Assembly (NCBI GenBank): GCA_008921705.1
Contig: VFFE01007013.1
Span: forward strand, 832,722 to 896,721
Length of the DNA: 64,000 nucleotides
Direction of reading: 5' to 3'
Source: Burhinus oedicnemus
Lineage: Eukaryota > Chordata > Aves > Charadriiformes > Burhinidae
The notes under the pieces were generated by a model. It saw only the letters and a list, made by a program, of their open reading frames with translations. It ran no database searches and was not told the DNA's origin. This document shows positions 10,401 to 22,792 of the stretch, one piece after another. Made by a program: the position numbers and the translations under genes. How positions within the stretch are numbered: the first letter of the stretch is position 1; each line of letters starts with the position of its first letter.

Positions 10401-12187
10401 CCTGCAAAAATCTTTATTTTCATCAGAGAACATGAACATTCATCTTTTCTTTTTTGATCAAGTATAGGATGTGTAATGACCACGTGTCCCCAAATCATCA
10501 CTTCTTCAGTATAATTTTTCCCTTTTTGATTGAAGGACAGATTTATTTTAATGGAAAATTTCGTGAACACAAAGCAATTTTCAAATTGCAATGAAATGTG
10601 AAAATAGATGAATTTGTGATAGTTCTAAGCTCATTGCAGAATCCTTTGCTCTAGAATGAGCTACAGAAAGTAGTGTTAGAAAGAGAGAGATGGTGTGAAA
10701 GGATTCATACGGTCATACTAAATGACCAAAGCACAGCAGTTTTCAAATAAAATAATGAGTTTTGTTCATCTTAGTTACAGTTTTTTTGGGATTGGCCTTA
10801 AATCCGTCTATGATTTATACATTTGCGTTCAAATTTGAGTTATGAAAATGAATGGATATAAACATACAGTGGGAATGAGGAGTTCACTCATTTAGCAGCT
10901 ACTTTGTTCTTACTAAAGGAAAGATGGGGGTAATGCTACAAAAAAGAAAAAAAACATTTAAGAGTTGTTGGTTTTTTCCCCCCTCAAAGCGCATAAGCAC
11001 ACAGTTCAGCCCCTTGGGACTTTCTTAAAGCTAAGCTTTGATTTGATTGAATTTTCATATGCACAGTAATGAATCTTGGAGACATGCATGTTGCACATGT
11101 GTAGTGCAAATGGCACTGGTTTAGCATTTTTAGCAGTAAGTGAAGGTGGACTGTTCTACACATGCTGGGGAATGAGGTGTGTCGCTTCACTCTGCAAGCC
11201 CTCTGCCTCATTCTCTGTGCATCATGTAAGTGTGAACCAGGCTGTGCATGCTTTTAAAAGCACACTTATCGGTCCAGTGAATGAGAGGACAGGGTTCAAT
11301 TCTACACATTTTGGCAGCTTGCGTTGAGTGAAGCAGTGACTTGCTGTCAGTGTGATCTCTTCCCTGCAAGTCTGAAATGCATAAAGCGGAGATCTCTTAA
11401 AAGGCATTACAAACAGAATATGTTTATGTTGCAAGCAGGAAACTTTTATTCTTGGAATCTCATTCTTAACTAGAATGGCATCAGGGAAAGTAATACTTCG
11501 GATGGGGGAAAAGCTCCTTTGTTTTTCCTTTTCCACAGAGCAAGGCAGTTTCCAGAGGGGAAGTGAGAGGAGATGTCAAATGGCCATTTCCTCTTTTAGA
11601 GGTAGACAGGACAATGGCATTCCTTACCAAAGAAAGAGTTACAGATTGTGATTAAATAGTCAACATACAGCTTTCAGATAGAGAGAGACCATATAGTGAG
11701 TAACATGAAGGGATAATAATAATGGAAGAAGCAGAAGGGAAGAAAAAGCTGGCTACTATCCTGTGTTTCCATCAGGGAAGAGGGTGACTGTTTGGCATGC
11801 TAGAGAGGGTGGCATGGCTGGTGTGTTATCTGATGATAAATTCATGAGTGTTTACAGAGATAAACAGCCTGGCATCGTTATTCTTCTGCATGCAGGGGGA
11901 TTATCTCATTAACTCCCTGGGATGGTGGGAGCCACCAAGTAAATGTGAAGACAGTTTCATGTATTTAGCATAGCCTGAAAGTTTTACCAGACTTGTCATT
12001 CTTAAATTTCAGTTTGTCATCCACTCAGGTAGTAATAATGACACTATCTGACCCACATAACAAACCACATGCCATAATGGGTGACCTGAACGCTATGGGG
12101 TTGCCCAGTGAGACTGGAAGTTGTTCTTCCAGACTCTCACAGTTCCTGTTACTCCCAACAAAGCTAAATTTGCAATGTATATTATTG
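4493..12187 (+). other. DKK2: DKK2 intron 1, 5' part
   Basis: Intron 1 (4493-43711, 39,219 bp) starts with GTAGGA. A CTGT microsatellite lies 24 bases inside it (4517-4540). The rest of this part is unique-looking, AT-leaning DNA with poly-A/T runs (for example 9041-9056). No exon-like segment with family similarity, RNA gene or recent transposon was recognised. Confidence 0.8.
4517..4540 (+). repeat. (CTGT)n microsatellite next to the exon 1 donor
   Basis: About six TGTC/CTGT units, starting 24 nt after the predicted donor at 4493. It is probably length-variable. As a GU-containing repeat just inside an intron it could affect splice-site choice. Confidence 0.9.

Positions 12188-12218
<31 letters not shown>
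12188..12218 (+). repeat. (TAA)n microsatellite
   Basis: About ten uninterrupted ATA/TAA units in intron 1. It is the reverse complement in sequence sense of the longer ATT array 1.4 kb downstream. Confidence 0.95.
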
Positions 12219-13628
12219 GTAATGTATATTGTGCATAACCAACTCCTGTGGCAGGGAGAGAGAGTTGATGTGGGTCAGAACTGAAGAACGAAAATCCTGG
12301 GAGCCATCGGAGGACTGGGAAATTAGGAGGTTGCCATCCTCTCTCCATACATTCTGCAGGGTGGAGCCAACTGTTGATGCTACGTCATGGGTTACCTTAG
12401 GAGCAGTGACGAAAACTGCCTATCAAAAGTTAGGCTTAAAAGTCTACTTTATATTTTGGTAGAGGGCCTAAACTGCTTAGCTGTATAAAATGTTTTTGTA
12501 ATTGTTTGAATAAATACAGGGCTTTAAAAATGCTTTTCAGGAATGCTTGTAAACTTCTGTGCTTGGTTTTGTCCCTGTTGCTATCTTCCAGACATCCCAC
12601 TCCTCGCCAAGGAAATGGCTTTTTAACAAGAAGAATCCTCTGGAAATTAGTTTCTGAGGGGGTCCTTGCCACAGCAGCTGCAACAAATTGCAACTGAACT
12701 TCAGTCCCAATTGTTTTTTATTGCTGAAAGGATAAGTGACCAAGTGAATACTTGTATTATATCTTTGCGATAATTTATTAAGTATCAAATTGTAGTGTGT
12801 GGTGTTGTCTAACCAGAAGATTAAGATTTTCTCTGTGGAGGGAAATTTCTCTCAGATTTTATATCAGTGCTTAAGCTGAAAGAGGCTGGGAAAGACTTGC
12901 CGATCCCAAACTGTCCTGTGGTTAGGCCAGCTTAGGGTTTTCCTTCCACTGAGACCTCGGCTCTGGGGCTGGGGCTGAGGCCTGACTAGTGATGTCAGTG
13001 CAAGCAGGGTATAACCAGCACAAGGCAGACGAAAAGAGAAGCCATGGCACAGCAGTCTAATGCGTGCTTATCCGCTCCCCGCTGTGTAAACAAGTCTCCG
13101 GGGGACATTTTCTGAGCAAGTTGGTTTTGAGTAGCAGCATAGCTTTAGCATAGCTCAGATTATGCTAACTGTGAAGCATTTTTGGCATGATTTTCCAAAT
13201 AAGCAACACGGAGTCCAGGGAGGTCAGGGAAGGATGGAGCAAAACCTTGAGATGGTACAGGCTACTTCCTTGTGTCTTTGAGCAGGATTTGCCAGCTGGA
13301 AAGGAGTCGCAGGTCTGCTTGCCTTCCCCTCAGCCTCTCTGCTCCACCTCTGGGGCCAGCAGGGAGGATAAGGAAGACTCCGTCCCTTCATTTCTCTAGG
13401 GAGGTGACTAGAATGGGAAAGAAGATGCATCTTTTATTATATGGGAAATAGGAGGTTCTAAGTTTTGGTATTGCACAAATATATGAAATGTGCTAGATAG
13501 TGCAAGATTTTCTAAGGTTTTCAGAGGTAGAAACTCAGGCTTTCTTAGCCTATGTGTTTGTCTATATGCATATGAAAATCTTGGTTTAAGTATTATCTAA
13601 ACAACAGTGGTAACCAATAAATTAAAAT
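12219..13628 (+). other. DKK2 intron 1 segment between two microsatellites
   Basis: Unique-looking intronic sequence of average composition. I see no gene or mobile element. Confidence 0.7.
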
Positions 13629-13656
13629 TTATTATTATTATTATTATTGTTATTAC

Positions 13657-13718
<62 letters not shown>
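13629..13718 (+). repeat. (ATT)n microsatellite, about 90 bp
   Basis: About thirty ATT/TTA units with two early interruptions (TTG and CTA), followed by an A run. It is the longest simple repeat in the window and is likely polymorphic. The long leucine or asparagine reading frames over it are artefacts of the repeat. Confidence 0.97.
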
Positions 13719-13719
<1 letters not shown>

Positions 13720-16007
13720 AAAAAATGGAAGAGCTTTTTTTATCTTTGGATTTCACTGGAAGTGTAGAAGAAACAACTGACTGGAGCACTGAAGTGAGAC
13801 GGTTATCAGGTGCTTGGAAGAATGAGTTTAAACTCAAAGTTTCATGTTCAGCTTTTCCCCACTTGCTTTTCTGATTTGCCAAACTGGGAAGCACATACTT
13901 GGCCCTGTGCTTGACAGGGATTTTGGATGGCTTTGTTAAAAAACATTTGTAAAATATTTAAAGACCTTCATGCATGGAGATGCCTGATAGGCAGAAGATG
14001 TTAATTTGAAATGCAATGTCTGTTATTGGTGCACTTCAATGAACTCAGGTTATGGAGGGTTTAAATGCTGGACAGCAAAACTAGAGACACTCCTCAGTCC
14101 CTAGGAAAGCAGATTTCTAATGAACTTTGTGGGTCAGGTTCCCTCCCTCCCCAGGCACACTGGCCTTACTGTCACTGCTGTAGGTTTGGGATTTGGGTTT
14201 GATTTTGTTCATCACAGTCACAAAGATGGTCCCTGTTCTTAAACACTGTCCTCTTAAGTTATCAATGAAGGATAGATAAGAGAGTCTTTATTACAGGCAC
14301 ACATGTGCATCACAGGTGTGAAGGGAACTCTTAAACTGTTTATGGGCACACAAAGCCCCATGAACAAAGAGGGCAGAAAAGAATGTTGTCGTTTTAAGGA
14401 AAAATATGTTTTAAGGCCCTGTTAAAAATAAAGCCAAAAAGGAATAGCAAATGGGCTGCAGATTGTCTGTGTAACAGGAATTAGCAGTGAGAAAATCTTT
14501 CATTTTTCTGAACGGGCATGTACCACGGACAGGCCCAGCTAGCTGAGATACCATTCGACAGTGGCAGAGGTATCCACTTTTAGGCTCTTGTTACCCACAA
14601 AATCCCCATCCGATAGGAACAAACAGATGAAGAGTAGGATAGTACTGTCTTAAAGTCTGTTTTAAAGGTTTTAGATGAATAGAAGCCAGTACATACATTG
14701 TATGAACAGGTATGATAGTGGTATATGAGTTCCAGGTCTGGGGTGCAGTTGTCACTCTTGAATTTGGTGCAACTGAAGCCTATTTTACAGCTAAAAGGTC
14801 AGAACGCAAGTGTCAAGGGTGGGAAAAATGAGAGAAAACCCGTTATCTTCTATAACAGCCACATGATAATATCATGATTCAGGAGCAGCTTTCAGGTCCA
14901 CCAAGGGATACATCCGTAATAGTCGTGACAGTTTAGTACCCAAAGAAGTGATGTAACTCACTCGCCTCCAGCACTGTTTCCCAGCAGATGCACCAAAAAA
15001 ATGTGGCCACAGACTCAAGTTCACACTGCCCAGAAATGCCAAACTTTGGCTCCTTACTGTACAAAATGTGCTGCCTCGTTGCCTGTCTTACCCAAGAGGT
15101 GGCACACACTTTTGTGCAGAAAGCCATCTCAAAGGTTGGGCCGTGTTTATAGATAGGATGAATTTGAAGGGTAATTATGTACCTAACTCCCTGAATGTTT
15201 TCAGTAGGAATTAGGTTCTGCATGCCTTTAGGGAGTGGGATCGTGACCTTTTCCATGCAGAGAGAAGTTCAGCTCAGAGGAAGTTGTCCGGCTGAGTCTT
15301 CCTCGCTGGAGAGCAAGCTCAGGGAGAAGCAGCTCTCTTGTCTTTCATCACTTATGTAAGATAGTCTGAATTGGTCATCAGAATAATTTGTTATAATTAT
15401 TATTACAGAAAAAGTTAAATCAGAATAATTTATGCTGTTTTCTCAGTGATGAAATAATGATATGAAAGATTGGTGGCAGATCTGTATCTAATGTACCAGA
15501 CACAGTTCCTCTGGCCCTTCTGTACGGATTTCAATCTCCATCCAGAGTAACCCTTTTCTTAAAGCAGGGTAATTTTTTTTCAGTGTAAAACTGGACAAAG
15601 ATGCAGAGATGTTGCAAGCAGAGCTGTAGTGTTTCTCTTTAATGAGCCTCTTCCTGACCCACCCTATGTAAAGCAGTTGACACATCATGTGTTGTGCAGC
15701 TGGGATGGCTACCCTGGCACATGTATCTGACACATGAACATATTGACTTTGGCCTTTTGGAAGCACCGGACCCATGCTGTTCTCCAGAGATGTGTCTAAG
15801 TTGTTTCCCAGATACCGTGGATATAGCGGTGGTAGGAGCAAAAGCTGAAGTGGAATTCACTAATTCAGATTTAGCTGATTCTGTGAAAACCGATTGCACA
15901 ACAGAGACTGAGACTCAGTTTCTGGATTTGATTTCCTCTCTTTCCCTGGTTTGACCTCCGGTGCTCCTTCTGGCTGTTGGTCAGTATTCGGGTCTCAAGT
16001 TGTAGAA

Positions 16008-16117
16008 TTTGTGTGTGTGTGGTTTTTTTGTTTGGGGTTTTTGAGAGGTGGTTGTTTTAGGGGCTTTTTTGGTTTTTGTTTGTTGGGGTTTTTTTGTTTG
16101 TTGTTTGTGGGTTTTTT
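16008..16117 (+). repeat. G/T-rich low-complexity tract
   Basis: Begins with (GT)n and continues as TTTT/GGGG-like runs with very few A or C bases on the + strand. The Lys/Gln/Thr-rich frame on the opposite strand is a by-product of this bias and is not a gene. Confidence 0.85.
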
Positions 16118-19100
16118 TAAATGCAAGATTTTTGAGATGTAGCACATTAAATTTGAGTTTTACCCCTTGACCAAAGGGCAGGCCAGTTTCTGTAAGATAC
16201 CAGCTGGAGGGTTTGAAGGGCTGCTTAGGTGATGCAGGGCTGAATTTCAGCCAGGGTGATCCATGCTGCTGAAATAGCATGAGCAGACAAGACCAGCCAC
16301 GAACATGGTGCGCGTGCTGTTGGTAGCACAACACGTGTCTGTGTTACCGCAGGACAGGGAGCTCTGGTGCTGTTGACTTCGCTGGAAGTCTTTGTGCTTG
16401 TATGTTGGGAAAACTTTGACCACTTGTTAGTAAAATTTCACACTGCTTTTACTTTTGATCCCCTTCTGTCCTAAATGACCCTATTGGCAGGAAATTAATT
16501 TAACCAGTAGCTGCTAGAAGACATTTTGTGAACATTTGCTTCTTCTAAGGTTTATTTTCACAGTATGTTTCACCTGAATATCTTCCAGAACAAAAAACCT
16601 CAAATGCTCTGCTGTCCTGACAACATATGCGAGGCTGAGGCTTCCCTCTTCCTTCCAGCCTGCCTCACAAAACACTCTTAATACTCAGCCTTAATTGTAT
16701 TTGTATAGATAATATTAAGGTTAATGTTTCAAAACAGCACTCTCTTACCAGGCTAATGACAGCTCAAAATCAAATGACACCATTTCTGGTAAGTAATTTA
16801 CCACTGCTCTTCAAATACTTGTGTGAATGGAGCTATAGTTCAAGTATGAAAAGTTTAAAGAAACTGAATTGCCAAGGGATAACCCATTTCATAACTGATT
16901 AGAATACCTAATAGCTGATCAGTAGACAGGAAAAAATAAGTCTGACTAAATGGCCAGCTTTTACAATGCAGGGAGACTATAAGCAAAATTTCACACAAAT
17001 CTTTTAGAGACTGATGCTTTTCAACTTATTGGTAATTTGTCTGGAAAATGGGGGATTAGTGAGGTACAGAAGATTTTAAAGAAATGTATTCAGAACAGTA
17101 AGAAATTAAATGCACCACAAAGAGTTGCAGCAAATTTCAGTATACTGAGCATCTGAGAAATAAAACCCACAGGAAAAATTCCATTTCTATAGGTATAAAG
17201 CAATGTATGTGGCATGATGTCATGGCAGCTAGGCACATGCAGTGATAACTACTCTAAATTAGAATCACTTTTGCTATCAGTTAATGTTGAAGCAGCAGCA
17301 GAGAGACAAAAAAAAAATTAAAAAAAAAAAAGAAAAGAAAAAAGCCAAGCAGAATATCAGGAACCGAGAGCAAAACAGAGGGCATTTTTACACTGCTGCG
17401 AAGTTTTCATGGTGCTACTCATCCTGAGTAACTGTTAAATGGATATAGAAGCAGTCAGGTTTAGATGGGGGAAGAGGACAGCAGGGATGATCAGAGCAGC
17501 AGAACTGCTCTAACACAGCAGAAATTAAATAGGACACAACACCCCAGTTTAGAAAAGGGATGGCTACGGGACAACGGGACAGAGAGATATAAAATAATGA
17601 AGGGTAAGGAAAAGGTGAACGGGGAGCAATCACTCAGTCTTTGCCCTAGAAGAAGAGCCAAGAGCAGACAGTGTGAAATTATCAGACAGCCAGGAACTAG
17701 TTTTTCATATTGTATAGCTCATTGCCACATGATGCTGTGGGAGCCATATGGAACTGCTCAAATGGAGATGAGACATACGCAGAGATGAGAGATTGCGCTG
17801 GTAGGTACTGAACAGTGGTAAAACTTCCAGCTTCAGATGTGTCTAAGCTGCTGGTTGCTGAAGCTGGGAGGATGTATCTGGGAGAAATGAGAAATCCTTC
17901 AGTACTTGCCTATTTTCTTACTCCTTGGAGTATATTCAGCTAGCAGGAAACTGGCCTGACTGCTTTGCTCTGATGCATTATGGCAACTTTTATGTACATA
18001 TGTTGTTTATCAATAATTCATTATTTTTATCAACATAATAAATCAATATCAATTTATATTTTATCATATCATAAATAACGCAGCTTGTTACCTCAATTTA
18101 CCATGGAACTTAAGCATATGTGGTTAAACATAAGTATTTGTATTGTTTACCTCAGTTAGGATGTGCATATATAAATATTAGTCAGGCAAATATTTAAATA
18201 TTTTGCTGGACTCAATTGATCTTTGAGTCTATGTCATATTCTCTCCAATGCTCGTTGAAATCAATGTGAATACTCCCACGAACTTCAGTGTCCATTTGTT
18301 ATCCAGGGCGTCTTCTAGGCAAAATGTAAAATATTCCAAAGAGATTGCTGCAGCAAATGGAAAACATGACTATAATGAAAAGGAAATGGAAAAACGAAGA
18401 AGTAGACAAAGAGGCTTAGGACAGATTTACAAAGTATGTAGCATGCACGAGTCGGGGGAGACTTTTCAAAGAATTTCGCTACCATTTAGTCAGCTACTGA
18501 AGTAAATGCTTTCAAAAAGGGGTCAGATTTTCGAGTCATTCATCACTCGGAATGAAGGGTTTTGGTTTTGAGGGAGGATCTTTTTGCTTTCCTTTGTTAC
18601 TTCCTCAAGCTTTTTTTTTTTGCTCCTGAGTAAATCCTTCCCTCTCAAATTATCATTATACATAGAGCTGAGTATCTTCATACTTTATAGAAACTTCATA
18701 AATACATTTTGTAATTTTGTACTGAGCTTCTATGGTACACTCTGTATAACTCAGCGAACTGACTTAAATTTACCTTCAGAATCCACCTTCTTTCTGCTCA
18801 GACCTCTCAGCCCTTCTGTATGCACAGGTATCTTTGAAGGCAGAGTTCGCCATAGACAAGGTCAGCAAACTGGGACCCGACAGCAGAGTAAGAGTCACTT
18901 CCTCGCAAGCTCATAGCAGAAGCAGTCAATGCTTCCTCCTGCCTCTTGGTGAAGTATGTTCTAAGCTGATGAAAATGTGCAACTCTGGAAGACGAAAGTG
19001 AGATTTTTCTCCTTTAAATATACTCTGTATTTCTAGTGATGCATTAGTAGACTGCTTTACTAGTGCAAATTATGTTTATCATTTCTGCTGTTAGAACAAC

Positions 19101-20046
19101 CTTATAGCATTTTGAAAAGTCTAATGTTTCCAAAGTTGATACAGTTTTGACGGAAACTACTTTCACACCAGGGAAGTAGAGGGTTGGTTAGCTCCATCTA
19201 CAAATATATACAGACATCTGAGAACATAGAACAACTCAGGATTGCAGTCAAAAAACCCAAGAATCTCCTACTTTATCTTTCAAATCTACTTGACCAGAGA
19301 TTTTAGGGAGCCTAAATAAAAGTCACAGTCTTACACGTGCTGGGGGAGTGTCTTTCCTCAGATCTCCCTCCACATCAGGCTAAAGTGGGAATTTGCAGTC
19401 TAAAAATACTGTATTCCCTCCACTGCTCCCCCTAGCTGCAGTCTCTCATTACCAGTTCTGATTTAATGAGTATCGTTAGTATTAAAAACATTTTAAAACC
19501 CTCCTTTGACCTCCTCTTCCACCTGCAAGCTCCCAACCAGTTAAGAGCCATGGTTAACACGTATGTTTAATATACTTTGACATTCAAACCTGGGCTCCAA
19601 CCAGCCAGGCTCAGTAAAGAGCCAGCTGAGCTGCTGCCTCTCCACTGCACTGGAGAGCAAGATGTGACGTCTTGTGACTAGTTGATTGATGTGATGAGTC
19701 TTGTAACATTTATGTCTAATACAGTACATGATTGTTGATAGATGTGACCAAGTCCAGTCTGCTCCCTCCTTTAAAGCAGCGATGTAAAGGAACTTGCTAT
19801 CCTGAAATTGACTTCTTGTTAAAAATCTCTGATTTTGACACCATTTTTGCTGGGGAAAAAATCCCAGCTAATGGTGTATATTTGTTTATACTGCTGTTTT
19901 TGTGCATATAGCACAATGGTTATTTGAGCATGGCATTTTTAATGGGCATGTGATATGGTATTTACAGGGGCTACAATGCATGTTTGGTTTTGGGTTTTTT
20001 TCAGGCTAACGTGGGGCTGTCAGGTCCCTTTTACAGTTTTAGGTAC

Positions 20047-20138
20047 GTAGCCTGATTTTTCAAAGTGGGCTTCCAGCTTGCTTACAGGTTGCAGCTAAAA
20101 GGTACTGGGTGCTTAGTCACTTTTGAAAATCAGCCCAC
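20047..20138. repeat. Imperfect inverted repeat, possibly an ancient palindromic element
   Basis: The left arm (20047-20067) and right arm (20118-20138) are 21 nt each and complementary at 17 of 21 positions, separated by 50 nt. The arms carry the word TTTTCAAAAGTG or its relative. Similar words occur in old dispersed amniote repeats, from memory. It could instead be a chance inverted repeat. Confidence 0.45.
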
Positions 20139-22746
20139 TTATCTAGATATCTAGAGAAAGCCTGGATCACAGCTTCACTCTGTTGTCTGTGTCAGTTCTC
20201 ATTTCAGCACTTAAAAAAACTAATTAAAACCTCTAAATTATTCCCTCATGTACTTCCCTCAAGACTGTGGTATTATGTCTTTTCAAGATGGTATAATTAA
20301 AAGCAAAGAATTGTTGGTAAATAATGATAAAACTAGAGTGCCTGGGCCAACACTGCGCAAATACCTTCAAGAAAAAAATAGAGTTGGTATTAGACATCTA
20401 ATAAAAAATAATGTATCTCCTCTACATTGATGGGCTCATGAATGGGGAAGTTCCCAGTCTTTCTAGTCTGCACACTCTCAGCCACCCAAACCAATAGAGG
20501 TCTGCATGACGTAGTAATAAAAACATTGGTTTGCTACTTGCATCTTGAAGCCGCAGCATTGCTGTTGCTGATAGAAATGAACTGGTGAGAGCAATATAGA
20601 TTTTGATTTTTTGGAAATTGGTTTTGCAATGACATTTCTTTGCTTAAAAAAGACAATTTAGAAATTGTTTTTATGATGCAGAATTTGAAATGGGAAGTAG
20701 GCACTCAAATTCCCTGGATTTGGAGCAGAATCCTACCTCTCCTTTTCCCAAAGACATCTATCCAGGCTTGTCTAAGTCTTTTCTTACGATTCAGCAAGAC
20801 TTTCTACATAGTTAAAATATTTCTTATTGCCTTCAAAGCATTGTATTACCTGCAAAGCATGGTGGTGTTAGTTTTAAAGGGTGCATGAGCAGAAGTTAAA
20901 TGGAAATAGAAGAACCGAGTCATTCAAACAATTCTAAGTGCACAGGGTATTGGAGAAAGAGTGGAGATTACCTTCCCAAGATGGTCCACTCTTATGTGGG
21001 TGTAAATTAAAGTGAATGCAGTGAAATTTGCTCTACGAGCTATATTCAATAGATGAGTGTCTCATTCAAAAGCTTGATTCACCCATGAGTGAAAGCCATT
21101 TAGTCTAATGTTTGGTCTGCTGAGTCATCAGTTATGCTAAACTTTTATGGCATTGATTCAAAAAATTTGTCATTGTATGCCATCTGAATTTCCCCATTAA
21201 GTGGAAATGCTCCTCTCCGAAACAACTATATGATATTTTAAGAAACTCAAAACATTTGGAAGATAACTTAAATCCAAACATTTACACAATGGGAAATGGG
21301 GTATTTTCAGAGAAGAATGACACAGATGCAATTAATACAGAATGTATTAAATGTCATGAAGTTTAATAGGAAGTACACAGGTTGAAAATTATACTCTTTA
21401 AATCAATATTCCTTTAAACAGTAGTTTTTCTAAACTTGCCTTAGAAAAAGATGCATACCTAACATTTTCTGGTTTTAGAACTCCATTTTTTTGACAGAGT
21501 TTTCTGGTTCCAGAATTCCTGGAAACATCGGAACTTAGTGAGTGCTTATAGTGCTTAAGAGGAAACAGAAAAAAATGTAATGGAAACTGCAAGATTTCAC
21601 TGGGACTGCTCCATTTTCCCATAAAAATTCTTGGAATAAAAAGTTGCTGTTTTCTTTTTAATCCTTCAATGAAAAAAATGTGCAGCATTCACAATTCGTA
21701 CAGATTCTAAGCAGAAAAATATCACAATTTATTGCAGATAGGAAAAGTATTTTCTTGTGAACCTACAGTTGCTCTTGAATTGTCAGGTTACTGCTGCATT
21801 CATATTCTGTCCTTCTAGGCTTTCACACTTGCTCATCCATCTCTTTGAGATATTATATTGTTCAGTTTAGTAAACTCTTGAGTGTATAGAAATCTAAGTT
21901 CCCAGGACTCTGAATTAGACGGGAACTCAATTCATCTGACAGACTTTTGAAACTGGGGCTGTAATTCCCAGTTCATTTAGATATTTAACAATCATTTAAC
22001 CTCCTGTCTGTATTTGGACTTGCTGACTCGTTGCTTTTTAGGCAGTAGAAGTCAGTCAACCTTCAGATCAGAAGCATGTGGTGCCCCTCCAGCAGACAAA
22101 CATTTTCCACCAACATTTTGAAGAGAATAAAAATCTAAATAAATAACTCCCAAGGTTGAAAAAAGCCTATTCACCAAACACTGGTAAAGTAATTCCACAG
22201 GAAAAATAAATGTTCAGCAAAGTGATCTTTCATTTGAAAATTGGATCCAGATTTTACAAACTGAGAAGGGTGAACAACTGTGTCAAATGCAGGGCAATGT
22301 AGTTTGTCTACAAAATGTGTTGCCACAAGATACTAATGTTCTGCTTATGGAGAAGTGCAATCTGGGCAAAAAGTAAACAGTTTGTTTATCAATGAACTGT
22401 TGAAATCACGGTACCATGAACACTATCCCTCATGTAATATATACAATTCATGTATATGTACGATCTCCCAGCTAGTTCAGAATGGTACAATTCAGGACAG
22501 ATTCACCTGGCAACACATCATTTTGAAAGTGAAGCTTTCTGTTGTTTGAAGAAAGATGGTAAAATCATTATGTCTGGAAGGCAACAACAATAGAGCACAA
22601 AATGAGACTTTTGGGAAAATCAAGCATTCAGTTCCCTGTTTATCTTTTGTTCTAACATGGTTGTTCCTTGGTTAAATCCACCATTATTGCCTTTATACTC
22701 TCCTTTCATGAGGAAAAGAATTCGCTTCTACCATGGAGCTAAGTTT

Positions 22747-22792
22747 AGTAGTAGTAGTAGTAGCAGTAGCAGTAGTGGTAGTAGTAGTAGTA
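22747..22792 (+). repeat. Interrupted (AGT)n microsatellite
   Basis: About fifteen AGT/TAG units with CAG and TGG interruptions, in intron 1. The poly-Ser frame it creates is not a gene. Confidence 0.9.

Larger units (their letters stand above)
13719..22746 (+). other. DKK2: DKK2 intron 1, middle part
   Basis: Non-coding. It holds a G/T-only low-complexity tract (16008-16117), an A-rich tract (17308-17345), an AT-rich patch dense in homeodomain- and FOX-like words (17995-18115), and an imperfect inverted repeat (20047-20138) listed separately. No exon or RNA gene was recognised. Confidence 0.75.

Noticed and set aside
13622..13894. Poly-Asn and poly-Leu frames
   Set aside because: Direct translation of the ATT microsatellite; no start context or unique sequence of interest.
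15981..16334. Lys/Gln/Thr-rich 117-codon frame on the minus strand
   Set aside because: Created by the G/T-rich tract on the other strand.
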